Source: Actinomadura terrae (GTDB lineage: Bacteria > Actinomycetota > Actinomycetes > Streptosporangiales > Streptosporangiaceae). From it: 64,000 nt of DNA. Of this stretch, positions 1-8,422 are shown piece after piece (position 1 is the first letter of the stretch; each line of letters begins with the position of its first letter). The DNA lies in NCBI RefSeq assembly GCF_022751215.1, contig NZ_JAICDG010000002.1, positions 1,798,001-1,862,000 of the forward strand, given 5' to 3'. A program made the translations under genes and the position numbers. The notes below the pieces were generated by a model. It saw only the letters and a program-made list of their open reading frames with translations. It was not told the DNA's origin and made no database searches.

Positions 1-599
1 TCGTCCACGACGCGGTTCATCGCCGCCTGCTTCGCCGGGGTCATGCCCGCCGGGCAGGCGCGGCCGCCGGTGAACGACCGGGGGTAGCCGAGGACGACGA
101 CGCGGGCGGTGCGCGCCTTCGAGCGGATGGCGCGGTACAGCGCGTCCAGGTGGCGGGGCAGGCGCCGGTCGATGAACGCGCGGGCGCGCGCCGTCCTGGC
201 CTCGCAGCTCCGGTCGTCCTGGAAGGCGCAGACCATGCTGACGTCGGCCATGTCCGGGTCGCTGATGCCGGCGGTGACGCTCACGAGCCGGGTGCGCGCG
301 GACAGGTCGCCGAGCTGCGTGCGCATGACATCGGCGGTCGTGGCGCTTGAGCACGCCCGGAAAACGAAGCGGGCGGCGGGGTGGGCCCTGGCCCACAGCG
401 CGGGGTAGGCGTTGCGGCTGCGCTGGCAGGCCCCGCTGGCCGGGTCGTAGTCCTGGGCGCCGAGCCCGGCGGCGGACGAGTCGCCGAGGGCGAGGTACAC
501 CGGCCCGGCAGCCGACGCGGCGGGCACGCCGATGACCGTGCCGATGGTCAGGGCGGCGGCGATCGGCGCCGCCGCGACCGCTCTGCGGCTGGGACGCAC
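1..599 (-). CDS. Secreted SGNH/GDSL hydrolase, 3' end outside the window
   Basis: The reading frame runs off the left edge. It starts with GTG at 599, with GGGAGG six bases upstream (605-610). Residues 1-31 form an Arg-rich, Ala-rich signal peptide ending near ASA. The mature part opens with YLALGDSSAAGLG, the GDSx block of SGNH hydrolases carrying the nucleophile Ser, followed by a Cys-containing GACQRSRNAYP segment, a second Cys in FRACSSATT and the SVTAGISDPD block. These match actinobacterial secreted lipases/esterases with disulfides. The C-terminal catalytic Asp/His block lies outside the window. It is likely an extracellular ester hydrolase. It is transcribed away from the biosynthetic locus and is probably the left flank of that locus. 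Confidence 0.85.
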   Translation of the reverse strand, partial: MRPSRRAVAAAPIAAALTIGTVIGVPAASAAGPVYLALGDSSAAGLGAQDYDPASGACQRSRNAYPALWARAHPAARFVFRACSSATTADVMRTQLGDLSARTRLVSVTAGISDPDMADVSMVCAFQDDRSCEARTARARAFIDRRLPRHLDALYRAIRSKARTARVVVLGYPRSFTGGRACPAGMTPAKQAAMNRVVD

Positions 600-845
600 G
601 GCACCCTCCCGGTATTGCACGGCAATGGCGTGACGCCAGCAATACTGCGCATAAAAGGTGGCGGCCGGTCAAGGCCGGCCGCCGGTGCCGTTAAAATCGC
701 GAATCCATCCCATGGCCGCCGAGTAAAGATTGATCCTCCCGGGCCGTCATGACGAACGACCCATGCTCCCGGGTGATCGGGCATGGTTGCGTGATCTCTA
801 ATCTTTTTGCAGGGGTGTCGGCCGGTCACAAATCGGGAGGTCGCC

Positions 846-1580
846 GTGGTTCACGCCATGACATCGAGCGCCAATGAACTGCGGCGGTTGAGCGAGACAC
901 GACCTCCGGATGTGACCGGCCACAGCAAGAAGATCTGGAAGATAACCGACGGCGACTGCTATGTCCAGCTCGTGCCGAGCCTGAGCAGCTTCACCTTCGA
1001 CCGGCATGAGCTGATGGGCGGCACCGACGCGCTGCGGCTGGACTTCTACGAGCGGGCCGCGGCGCGGCTGGCCGGAAAAGGGGTCCAGACGGCGTTCCTA
1101 CGGCGGGTGGACGCGACATCCTACCTGGCCAGATATGTCACCGGGCCGCCGTTCGAGGTCATCGTCAAGAACTACGCGGTGGGCTCCACGGTGCGCAAGT
1201 ACCCCGGGCTCTTCAACGAGAACGAGCCGCTCCCGAGGCCGGTCGTGAAGTTCGACTACCGGATCGACCCGGAGGACCAGCCGATCGGCGAGGACTATCT
1301 GCGCGCGCTCGGCCTGCCGGTCGAGGGGTTCCGTGCGAACGCCCTCGCCGTCAACCGGGAACTGCGCGACTGGCTCGCGCCGCTCGAACTCTGGGACTTC
1401 TGCCTGATCTTCGGTCTGACCGAGGCCGGGCAGCCGGTCATCACCTCGGAGATATCTCCCGACTGCATGCGGCTGCGCCGGTCGAACGGGTCGTCGCTGG
1501 ACAAGGACCTCTTCCGGCAGGGGGCGTCGGCCGAGCAGATCATCACGGAATGGCGGAAACTGATCGATGAACTCGAATAG
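846..1580 (+). CDS. SAICAR synthetase (PurC)-like protein
   Basis: 244 residues, in the usual range for SAICAR synthetase, which joins a carboxylate to the amine of aspartate using ATP. Recognisable blocks are the N-terminal GHSKKIWK (ATP-loop region, residues 25-32), FEVIVKNYAVGSTVRK (103-118), PRPVVKFDYR (130-139) and the signature SEISPDCMRLR (201-211) followed by LDKDLFR. GTG at 846 is chosen because GGGAGG lies five bases upstream; ATG at 858 is the alternative. Its position in a biosynthetic locus, not beside other pur genes, suggests a recruited amide-forming ligase. PurC relatives are, as I recall, also found in C-nucleoside antibiotic clusters such as formycin. The substrate here is unknown. 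The next gene overlaps by 14 bases, so the two are probably translationally coupled. Confidence 0.8.
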   Translation: MVHAMTSSANELRRLSETRPPDVTGHSKKIWKITDGDCYVQLVPSLSSFTFDRHELMGGTDALRLDFYERAAARLAGKGVQTAFLRRVDATSYLARYVTGPPFEVIVKNYAVGSTVRKYPGLFNENEPLPRPVVKFDYRIDPEDQPIGEDYLRALGLPVEGFRANALAVNRELRDWLAPLELWDFCLIFGLTEAGQPVITSEISPDCMRLRRSNGSSLDKDLFRQGASAEQIITEWRKLIDELE

Positions 1581-1965
1581 CGGGGCAGGGATTCTGACCG
1601 AACGCGAGACCTGGGTGGGGGCGCGGGGCGAGGGGCTGCGCGTCTGGTTCCGCTGGCCCCCGGGCGCGCACAGCATCGTCAACATGCGCGGGTTCCCCGC
1701 GCGCGCCAGCGTCGTGTTCGACGAGCAGGAGAAGGTGCTGGCGATCGAGCTGGCCGGGCTCCCCGAGAAGGCCATGACGGTGCTGGCACGTTCCGAGACG
1801 CACGGCGCCGACGTCGACCGCGCAGGGTCGGCGCTGCGGGTGCGCGTCGCCGGTGGGACCGCCGGCGCCCGGGTGGAGGGCGACTCCACGGTCGCGTTCC
1901 GGCTCTGCGACAGGGAACTCGTCGGGATCGACGTCCGGTTCGGCGCGCAGGGCGCCGGGGCATGA
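1567..1965 (+). CDS. Small protein of unknown function between PurC-like gene and exporter
   Basis: 132 residues starting with ATG inside the end of the PurC-like gene and ending in an ATGA overlap with the exporter start, so it is a coupled member of this three-gene unit. I recognise no family. The sequence is mostly predicted beta structure without membrane segments: a central RVWFRWPPGAHS stretch, INMRGFPARASVVFDEQEKVLAIEL, and a C-terminal VAFRLCDRELVGIDVRF strand. It could be a small single-domain binding protein or tailoring enzyme specific to this pathway. Codon use matches its neighbours. Confidence 0.65.
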   Translation: MNSNSGAGILTERETWVGARGEGLRVWFRWPPGAHSIVNMRGFPARASVVFDEQEKVLAIELAGLPEKAMTVLARSETHGADVDRAGSALRVRVAGGTAGARVEGDSTVAFRLCDRELVGIDVRFGAQGAGA

Positions 1966-3173
1966 GCGGTTACCGGGACTGCCTGGGGCAGAAGTACTCC
2001 AAGTATCTGATCGCCACCAACCTCGTCGGGCGGCTCCCGAACGGGATGGGCCCGCTCGCGATCGCCGTCTACCTGCGCTGGAAGGACGTCGGGTACGGCA
2101 CGGTCGGCGGCCTCATCGCCCTCTACGTCGTGGCGACGGCGGTGGGCGGCCCGGTGCTCGGCCGGATCGTCGATCGGCGCGGCCAGGTCGCGGTGCTCAC
2201 GGTGGGCTCGGTGCTGTCGGCGGCGGGGTTCGCGCTGCTCGCCGTGCTGGACGACACCGGCCCGATGGCGCTGGCCATCCTGTTCTCGGGGCTGTTCACG
2301 CCGCCGCTCGAACCGTGCCTGCGGAGCCTGTGGCCGAGCGTCCTGCCCGACGAGCGGACGGTCGCGACCGCCTACGCGCTGGACGCCTCGCTCCAGCAGA
2401 TCGTGTTCGTGTCGGGGCCGCTGCTGGTCACCGGCATCGCGGCGGTGGCCTCGCCGCGCGCCGCGCTGTGGTTCACGGCGGCCGCCATGGTGGTCGGATC
2501 GGTCGCGTTCGCCTGCGCCCGGCCGGTGCGGGAGTGGCGGGCCGAGCCGCACCGCGCGGACTGGATCGGGCCGCTCCGCTCGGCGCCGCTGCGCCGGATC
2601 CTCACGTCCCTGGGCTGCCTCGGCGTCGCGCTCGGCGTCTTCAGCGTCGGGTCCGTCGCCTACGCCGAGCACGCCGACTGGCCGCAGCTGTCCGGGCTGC
2701 TGCTCGGCGCGAACGCGGTCGGCGCGCTCGTCGGCGGCCTCGTCTACGGCGCCGCGCGGTGGGACCTGCCCGCGGGCAAGCAGTTCTCCCGGCTGCTCGT
2801 CGGCCTCATGCTGTGCTACTGCCTGCTGGCGACCGTCGCGCCGCCGGTCGTGATGATCGCCCTGATGGGGATCGCCGGGGTGTTCCTCTCGCCGGTCCTC
2901 GCCTGCGCGTTCGGGATCATCGGGAGGGTGGCGCCGCGCGGCACCGTCACCGAGGCGTTCGCCTGGGTCGTGACCGTCATCCTGGCGGGGAACGCCGCCG
3001 GATCGGCGCTCGCCGGGGCCGTCGAGCGGTACGGCCTCCGGGCGATCTACGTGATGCCCGGCGCCGTGCTGCTGCTGTCGGTGCTCGTCGCCGCCACCAC
3101 CCGTTCGGTGGACGAGGAGGACGACGCCCCGGCGGCCCCCGTGCCCGAGCCCGTCGCCGAGGTGAGCGGCTGA
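1962..3173 (+). CDS. MFS transporter, probable product exporter
   Basis: 403 residues with about twelve hydrophobic helices and the typical MFS loop GRIVDRRGQ between helices 2 and 3. The chain begins SGYRDCLGQKYSKYLIATNLVGRLPNGM, matching single-domain 12-helix drug/metabolite exporters. The ATG overlaps the previous stop (ATGA). In context it is a candidate exporter or self-resistance pump for the compound made by this locus; the substrate cannot be read from sequence. It is followed, on the same strand, by the structured repeat at 3208-3345. Confidence 0.85.
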   Translation: MSGYRDCLGQKYSKYLIATNLVGRLPNGMGPLAIAVYLRWKDVGYGTVGGLIALYVVATAVGGPVLGRIVDRRGQVAVLTVGSVLSAAGFALLAVLDDTGPMALAILFSGLFTPPLEPCLRSLWPSVLPDERTVATAYALDASLQQIVFVSGPLLVTGIAAVASPRAALWFTAAAMVVGSVAFACARPVREWRAEPHRADWIGPLRSAPLRRILTSLGCLGVALGVFSVGSVAYAEHADWPQLSGLLLGANAVGALVGGLVYGAARWDLPAGKQFSRLLVGLMLCYCLLATVAPPVVMIALMGIAGVFLSPVLACAFGIIGRVAPRGTVTEAFAWVVTVILAGNAAGSALAGAVERYGLRAIYVMPGAVLLLSVLVAATTRSVDEEDDAPAAPVPEPVAEVSG

Positions 3174-3207
3174 GTGTCTCTTCCGACCGTGGCCTCAACG
3201 GTCACGC

Positions 3208-3345
3208 GGGCGCGTAGCTGAGCGGTGGGGCCGACGCCGGAGGCGAGGCCCCACCGCGAAGATCGCGAAGCGATTCCGCGCCCGCCACGGCACGGTCAAG
3301 GGACGAGCCGCCAGGCGAGTCCCTTGGGCCGGGACGTAATGAACT
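3208..3345 (+). repeat. Structured intergenic repeat, copy A (three hairpins)
   Basis: About 138 bases filling the gap between the MFS gene and the convergent dehydrogenase gene. Hairpin 1 pairs 3224-3232 with 3247-3255 (9 bp). Hairpin 2 pairs 3262-3266 with 3270-3274 around GAA. Hairpin 3 pairs 3297-3304 with 3319-3326 (8 bp) around a 14-base loop. A conserved tail GGGCCGGGAC then AATGAAC follows. Copy B is at 50708-50846 on the other strand. The hairpin 3 arms differ between copies (CAAGGGAC/GTCCCTTG versus CACTGCCC/GGGCAGTG) while pairing is fully kept and the loop is identical. It could be a small RNA or 3'-UTR element, a bidirectional terminator, or a relic/MITE of an IS200/IS605-type end. 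Confidence 0.75.
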
Positions 3346-4541
3346 CAGCGGCCGATCCAGTGGTCGTAGGTCTCCCGGTCGTCGGGCAGGCCGCTCGCGA
3401 CCAGCTCCAGCATCATCTCGTCGGTGCCGCCGCCGACGCGCCCGACGCGCAGGTCGCGCAGGAGCCGGGGCAGCGGCGTCTCGTCCTCCAGATAGCCCTC
3501 GCCGCCGAAGATGTGCATGCACTCGCTGACGACCCGCTCGCCGAGCCGCGCGGTCGTGACCTTCAGGCCCGCCACGTCGCAGAGCGTGATCGGGCCCCCG
3601 GCGGCGAGTTCGGCGACGGTCGAGTACAGGCCGCGCCGCGCCACCTCCACCTGGGCGGTCAGCTCCGCGACGCGCAGCCGGAGCGCCTGGTGCTCGTGCA
3701 GCGGGACGCCGAACTGCCGTCGCCGCCGCATCCGCGCGGTCGCCAGCGCCAGGGCGAGCCGCGCGCTGCCGAGGATGAGCGCCGCGACCGACAGCCGCTC
3801 GTTGCGCAGGCCCCAGGCCAGCGCGGCCAGCCCCAGCCCGGGCCGGACGAGGACCGCCTCGTCCCCGACCGTGCAGTCGATCCGCATCCGCGCCGTCTCC
3901 AGCGACCGCATGCCCATGGTCTGGAGCCGCTTGAGCACCACGGCCCCTTCGCGCGGGACGAGGACGAGCGCGGGCCCGTCCTCCGCGCGGCACAGCACGA
4001 CGAGCACGTCCGCCGCCGCGCCCGGGGACACGAACCACTTCGTTCCGCTGACCCGCCAGCCGGTGCCGTCGCGGCGCAGCTCGGTCCGCACGTCCGCGAG
4101 GTCGGACCCGACGTGCTCCTCCGAGGTCGCCACGCACGCGACGTACTCGCCGGCCAGGCACCGGTCGAGCACCGTGGCGGCGTACGGGGTCCGCGCGTAG
4201 CGGCGCAGCAGCCCGGTCGCGGCCTCCAGATGGAGGCTGAGGCCCACCCCGACGCCGCCGAGCCCGGCCCGGCCCATCTCCTCGGCGAGCAGGACGGAGC
4301 GTCCGACCGACCCGTTCGGCCCGCCCTCCCAGCGCTCGCGGAACAGCCCGGTCGCGCCGAGCCTCCGCACGACGCCGCGGGGGAACGAGCGCTCGCGTTC
4401 GGCCTGGTCGAGCGCTGGTACCGCATGCGTTCCCAGCAACCCGCGGACGCGGTCGCGGTAGGCGGTGACCGCCGGGCTGGCGCGGTCGATCGGGAGGTCC
4501 CGCGCCAGCTGCTCCACCTCGGGCCGCGTCACCGTCGTCAT
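3345..4541 (-). CDS. Acyl-CoA/acyl-ACP dehydrogenase family protein
   Basis: 398 residues, full length for the family. These flavoproteins introduce an alpha,beta double bond into an acyl thioester. Visible blocks are the FAD-binding region around ATSEEHVGSDLADV, KWFVSPG, and the C-terminal RRRRQFGVPLHEHQ and FGGEGYLEDETPLPRLLRD. The position directly before GT in VGRVGGGTDEM, where medium-chain enzymes carry the catalytic Glu, is Gly. Glu248 in LRNERL sits where isovaleryl-CoA dehydrogenase carries its base, so the enzyme is plausibly active. It is the last gene of the leftward operon and its start overlaps the thioester reductase stop. Together with the acyl-AMP ligase and carrier protein it probably desaturates a carrier-bound fatty chain. 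Confidence 0.85.
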   Translation of the reverse strand: MTTVTRPEVEQLARDLPIDRASPAVTAYRDRVRGLLGTHAVPALDQAERERSFPRGVVRRLGATGLFRERWEGGPNGSVGRSVLLAEEMGRAGLGGVGVGLSLHLEAATGLLRRYARTPYAATVLDRCLAGEYVACVATSEEHVGSDLADVRTELRRDGTGWRVSGTKWFVSPGAAADVLVVLCRAEDGPALVLVPREGAVVLKRLQTMGMRSLETARMRIDCTVGDEAVLVRPGLGLAALAWGLRNERLSVAALILGSARLALALATARMRRRRQFGVPLHEHQALRLRVAELTAQVEVARRGLYSTVAELAAGGPITLCDVAGLKVTTARLGERVVSECMHIFGGEGYLEDETPLPRLLRDLRVGRVGGGTDEMMLELVASGLPDDRETYDHWIGR

Positions 4542-5686
4542 GGCGCGGTCTCCTTCTCGGCCGCGTTCTTCTGAGCGGGCAGCGCCGCCAGCACCTCGTC
4601 GATCCCGGGCAGCCGGGCGCCCAGGTACCCGACGCGCAGGCAGTAGTTCAGCAGCCTGCGCAACTGCGCCTGCCCCTTGGACGCCGGACGGCGCCCGAGC
4701 AGGTCGTAGGCCTCCGCGTCGTGGAACACCATCCGGCGGCAGAAGAAGCTCTCGTACAACCCGACGACCCGGTCGTAGTAGACCCGCTCGGCGGCGGGCA
4801 TGCGGTCCGCGGAGAACGTGGCGGGCGGGATGTAGCGCGGCACGTGGAAGGACGGGTACTCCGCCATGACCTCGCTGAAGTCGCCCAGCGTGTGCGCGCC
4901 CGCGCCGACGGCGTGGAAGGTGCGGCCCGCCGCCTCCTCGAACCGCGTCGCCGCCCGGGTGATCACCTCGGCCACGTGGTCCACCGGGACGAGGTCGAGC
5001 ACGGCGTCGTAGTGGCCGGGGACCGACCGGACCCGCCCCTCGGTGAACAGCTTCAGCACGACGTAGATGTTCTTGAAGTCCCGGATCGTGCCGGAGCGCT
5101 CGTCGCCGACGACGATGCTCGGCCGGACGACCGCGGCGGGCTGCCCCGCCGCCATCGCCTCCCGCACCATCGTCTCCGCGCGGAACTTGCTCTCCTCGTA
5201 CAGGGTCCCGAACGTCTGGCCCGCGTCGAGGTCGCTCTCCAGCACGGTCCCGGTCCGCTCGCCGCAGACGTAGGCGGTGCTGACGTGCACCAGCGGGACG
5301 GGGGCGGACGCCACGTCCCGGACCAGGTCCAGGACGTTCCGGGTCCCGCCGACGTTCAGCGTCTCGTACACGGCGGCGCTGCGTCCGAAGTCGGTGGTCG
5401 CGGCGGAGTGCACGACGAGGTCGAGCGACTTGAGCAGCCGCAGCTCGTCGCGGCCGAGGCCGAGGCCCGGCGCGGTGACGTCGCCGGCCAGGCGGGTGAT
5501 CACCCCCGGTTCGGGACGGCCCCGCCACTCCGCGGTCCGCACCTTGCGGCCGTTGTTGCGGACGATGTCCGTCCTGGAATGGGTGAGCGCGACGACCCGG
5601 TCGCCCCCGGCCGCGAGCCGGGCCACGACCTCCGAGCCGATCAGCCCGGCCGCGCCGGTGACGAGGACGGTGCGCGCCGCCGTCAT
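4538..5686 (-). CDS. Thioester-reductase-like extended SDR
   Basis: 382 residues. The N-terminal Rossmann motif is TGAAGLIGSE (10-19), followed by the HSAATTDFG and STAYVCG blocks and the catalytic YEESK (Tyr163, Lys167). The extended C-terminal part resembles the stand-alone reductase family that releases carrier-bound acyl thioesters as aldehydes or alcohols (Lys2-type R domains, fatty acyl reductases). The gene overlaps the carrier protein gene upstream (ATGA) and the dehydrogenase downstream. The inferred role is reductive release or processing of the acyl chain loaded by the ligase. The alternative is a sterol- or sugar-type epimerase/dehydratase, which the carrier-protein context makes less likely. 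Confidence 0.78.
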   Translation of the reverse strand: MTAARTVLVTGAAGLIGSEVVARLAAGGDRVVALTHSRTDIVRNNGRKVRTAEWRGRPEPGVITRLAGDVTAPGLGLGRDELRLLKSLDLVVHSAATTDFGRSAAVYETLNVGGTRNVLDLVRDVASAPVPLVHVSTAYVCGERTGTVLESDLDAGQTFGTLYEESKFRAETMVREAMAAGQPAAVVRPSIVVGDERSGTIRDFKNIYVVLKLFTEGRVRSVPGHYDAVLDLVPVDHVAEVITRAATRFEEAAGRTFHAVGAGAHTLGDFSEVMAEYPSFHVPRYIPPATFSADRMPAAERVYYDRVVGLYESFFCRRMVFHDAEAYDLLGRRPASKGQAQLRRLLNYCLRVGYLGARLPGIDEVLAALPAQKNAAEKETAP

Positions 5687-5967
5687 CCGCGCACCGCCGC
5701 GGTGAGCTCGCGCACCAGCTCCACGACGTCCCCGACCGTGCGGACGGTGAGCGTGCGGTCCATGTCGACGGGCGGCAGCCCGAAGCGCTGCTCCAGGACG
5801 ACGCCCAACTCGATCAGCCGCAGCGAGTCCAGGCCGAGGTCGTCGGTCAGCGCCGTGCCCGGGGAGAGCTCGCCGGGCTCGTCCCGGCACATCGCGCGGA
5901 TCACCTCGGCGACCTCGGCGAACAGGGGTGGGGAGGCGGTGTCGTCGGGGGTGTGGCGCGGTTCCAT
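5683..5967 (-). CDS. Acyl carrier protein
   Basis: 94 residues with the phosphopantetheine attachment motif DDLGLDSLRLIELGVVL; the Ser of LDSL is the attachment site. It sits immediately downstream of the acyl-AMP ligase (3-base gap) and overlaps the thioester reductase gene, so it is almost certainly the dedicated carrier for the acyl group. The N-terminal part has a Pro/Thr-rich tail of about 20 residues before the helical core. Confidence 0.92.
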   Translation of the reverse strand: MEPRHTPDDTASPPLFAEVAEVIRAMCRDEPGELSPGTALTDDLGLDSLRLIELGVVLEQRFGLPPVDMDRTLTVRTVGDVVELVRELTAAVRG

Positions 5968-5970
5968 CGC

Positions 5971-7689
5971 TCACTCCTTCGAAGTGCTCGCGTGCGTGGG
6001 CGCGACCGCGGTGCCCGGGTCGCGCAGGACGATCTCGCCGGGGCAGCGGCCCGCCTGTAGCTCCCGCCACATGAACCGGCGCCTCGGCTTGCCGCTGGAG
6101 CCGCGGCGGATCAGGCCGCGCCGCCCCGTGACCACGGTGATGTCGACCTCGTCGCCGACGTCCTGGCGCAGGACGCGGGGGACGAGCCCGACCCAGTCGC
6201 CCGGCCGGGCCTCGGCCAGCAGTACCAGCGCGTTGCGCCCGTCGGCGACGGAGCTGACCAGCGCGCATCGCTGCGCGCCGAGCCCGAGCCGGTCGGCGGC
6301 CCTGGCCTCCAGGTCCTCCATGTAGACGGTCCGGCCGCGGATCTTCATGCTGTCGGCGATGCGGCCGACGACGTGCAGCGCGCCGCCGTGGACGAAGCCC
6401 GCGTCGCCGGTCAGGACCCGCCCGTCCCGCACCCGCGTGACCGTGCTGTCGGGCGAGCCCCGGTAGCCGCGCGCGACGGCCGGGCCGGTGACCGCGACCT
6501 CGCCCAGATGCCCGGGCGGAAGCTCGTCCCCGTCGCCGTCGACGATCTGGACCCGGGTGCCGTCCAGCGCCGGGCCGCAGCCGACCAGCCAGCCCTCGTC
6601 CCGCCGGGGGAGGGGGGCGCCCGACAGCACGGCGGTGGCGGTGATCCGCACCTCGCCGCCGAAGACGACGTCCGACCACTCCGGGAGGACGGCGACCGGG
6701 GGAGCGCCGGGGGCGTCGCCGGTCACCGCCAGCGTCGACTCCGCCAGGCCGTAGGCGGGCAGGAAGGCGCCCGCGTCGAAGCCGTACGGCGCGAGCCGTT
6801 CCGCGACGTCGGCGAGGACGCCCGCGTCCACCCGCTCCGCGCCGACGATCGCCGACCGCCAGCCGGAGAACTCCAGCCCGTCCAGCCGCTCGGGCGTCAT
6901 GAACCGCAGCGCGTAGGCGTAGCCGAACGTCGGCGCGGTCGCCCGGTGCGCCCGGCCGTCGCCGAGGCAGCGCAGCCAGCGGACCGGGTCGCGCAGGAAC
7001 TGCTCGGGGCGCATCAGCCACAGGTCGCTCTGCGCGGTGACGGTGGCGAGCAGCGCGCCGATCAGGCCCATGTCGTGGTGGAGCGGCAGCCAGGACACGC
7101 TGCCCTCGTCCGGGTCCCAGTCCATCCAGCGGTGGATCTGCCGGACGTTGGCCTCCAGGTTCGCCATGCTCACCTCGACGCCGCGCGGCGTCCCCGTCGA
7201 CCCGGAGGTGAACTGGAGCAGCCCGGTCTCGGTCCACGCCGCCTGCGCGACGCCGGTCTCGGGCGCGGGCTCGTCGTCGTGGACCCAGACGGGCAGGTCG
7301 AGGCCCGCCGCCTCGATCGCCGCGCGGACCGTCGGCGCCAGCGCCCCGTCGGTCACCGCCAGCCGCGCGCCGGACGTCCGGAGGATCGCGGCCAGGTGCC
7401 CGGCGTAGGCGCCGGTGTCGGCGAAGAAGCCGGGCGGGGCGACGGGGCACGGGGTGGCGCCCGCGAGCCAGCCGCCGTAGAACGCCTCGACGAAGGGGAA
7501 GCCGGACGGCAGCACAATGCCGACGGCGTCCCCGGGCTCGACGCCCGCCGCGCGCAGCCGCGCCGCGACCCGGTGCGCGGACGCGGCCAGCTCCGGGTAG
7601 CCCCGGAACTCCCAGCCGTCCCCGTTGCCCGCCATGTGCACGCCCCGGTCCGGACGGGGCGCGTCGAGCCAGGCCGACAGTGCGCTCAT
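5971..7689 (-). CDS. Fatty acyl-AMP ligase (FAAL)
   Basis: 572 residues. The adenylate-forming motif QFTSGSTGTPRG lies at 159-170, and SWLPLHHDMGLIG at 199-211 is diagnostic of fatty acyl-AMP ligases rather than acyl-CoA synthetases. LPAYGLAESTLAVTG, VGCGPALDGTRVQIVD and the late LTGDAGF/GRIADSMKIRGR blocks are also present. FAALs activate a fatty acid as acyl-AMP and pass it to a carrier protein. The cognate carrier is encoded directly downstream. This gene commits the locus to using a fatty acid starter. The chain length accepted cannot be predicted here. Confidence 0.92.
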   Translation of the reverse strand: MSALSAWLDAPRPDRGVHMAGNGDGWEFRGYPELAASAHRVAARLRAAGVEPGDAVGIVLPSGFPFVEAFYGGWLAGATPCPVAPPGFFADTGAYAGHLAAILRTSGARLAVTDGALAPTVRAAIEAAGLDLPVWVHDDEPAPETGVAQAAWTETGLLQFTSGSTGTPRGVEVSMANLEANVRQIHRWMDWDPDEGSVSWLPLHHDMGLIGALLATVTAQSDLWLMRPEQFLRDPVRWLRCLGDGRAHRATAPTFGYAYALRFMTPERLDGLEFSGWRSAIVGAERVDAGVLADVAERLAPYGFDAGAFLPAYGLAESTLAVTGDAPGAPPVAVLPEWSDVVFGGEVRITATAVLSGAPLPRRDEGWLVGCGPALDGTRVQIVDGDGDELPPGHLGEVAVTGPAVARGYRGSPDSTVTRVRDGRVLTGDAGFVHGGALHVVGRIADSMKIRGRTVYMEDLEARAADRLGLGAQRCALVSSVADGRNALVLLAEARPGDWVGLVPRVLRQDVGDEVDITVVTGRRGLIRRGSSGKPRRRFMWRELQAGRCPGEIVLRDPGTAVAPTHASTSKE

Positions 7690-7696
7690 CGGGCCC

Positions 7697-8422
7697 TCAC
7701 CGTTCCGAGGAGGAGAGCATCAGGTCCACGGCCGACAGCAGGTCGGCGGCGTGCCGGCGCGCGCGGCGCGGGCGCGTCGGGGCGGCGCCCCGGGTGAGGT
7801 GGATGCCCTGGATGCCGCTGCGCTCGGGCCCGAGCGCGTCGGCCTCCTCGTTGTCCCCGGCCATCCACAGGTGCGCGCCGGGCGGCAGCGCCTCCCGGGC
7901 CAGCTTGTAGGCGTTCTCGTGCGGCTTCTCGAACCCGGTCAGCGCGGAGGTGATGACGGCGTCGAAGTAGGGCGCGAGGCCGAGCCCCTCCACCAGCAGT
8001 TCGAGTTCGGGGGCGTGGTTGGACAGGATGATCTGGGGATACCCGTGGTCCTTGAGCCGTTGCAGCGCCCGCACCGCCTCGGGGAACACCCGCCATGAGA
8101 CGCTCGCGTCCATGTACCGCTCGCCGGTGCGCGCGGCGAGCGGCCGGGCGCGTTCGGGGGGATAGCCCAGCCGGTGCAGGACGCCGGCGAGCAGCTCGTT
8201 CATCGCCTCCCACCACGCGCCGGGGTCGCACAGGTGCGGGTGCGGGCGGTCGGGCGTGTGCCAGGGGAACCCGACGTGCATGTGCGCGGCGATGTCGGCC
8301 AGCCCGATCCGCAGGTCGGGCTCCTCGGCGCGGAGCACCTCCAGCATGCAGCCCGCCCACAGGCCCGGCCGCTCGGCCAGCGTGCCCTCGAAGTCCCAGA
8401 CGACCCCGTACTGGACGGTCAT
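7697..8422 (-). CDS. HAD-superfamily hydrolase-like protein with DxE motif
   Basis: 241 residues with HAD fold features: the N-terminal VVWDFEGTL, ILSNHAPELE (motif II Ser/Asn), FEKPHENAYK (motif III Lys) and WMAGDNEEADALG (motif IV). The general acid, normally the second Asp of DxDGT, is Glu12 here (DFEGT). This may lower or change phosphatase activity. It ends seven bases before the acyl-AMP ligase gene and overlaps the kinase gene upstream. It could dephosphorylate a pathway intermediate. A role with the neighbouring kinase is inference. Confidence 0.8.
   Translation of the reverse strand: MTVQYGVVWDFEGTLAERPGLWAGCMLEVLRAEEPDLRIGLADIAAHMHVGFPWHTPDRPHPHLCDPGAWWEAMNELLAGVLHRLGYPPERARPLAARTGERYMDASVSWRVFPEAVRALQRLKDHGYPQIILSNHAPELELLVEGLGLAPYFDAVITSALTGFEKPHENAYKLAREALPPGAHLWMAGDNEEADALGPERSGIQGIHLTRGAAPTRPRRARRHAADLLSAVDLMLSSSER

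Noticed and set aside
3208..3225. tRNA-like sequence GCGTAGCTGAGCGG at the start of the structured repeat
   Set aside because: There is no acceptor stem, anticodon arm or T-arm; the resemblance to a D-arm is superficial.
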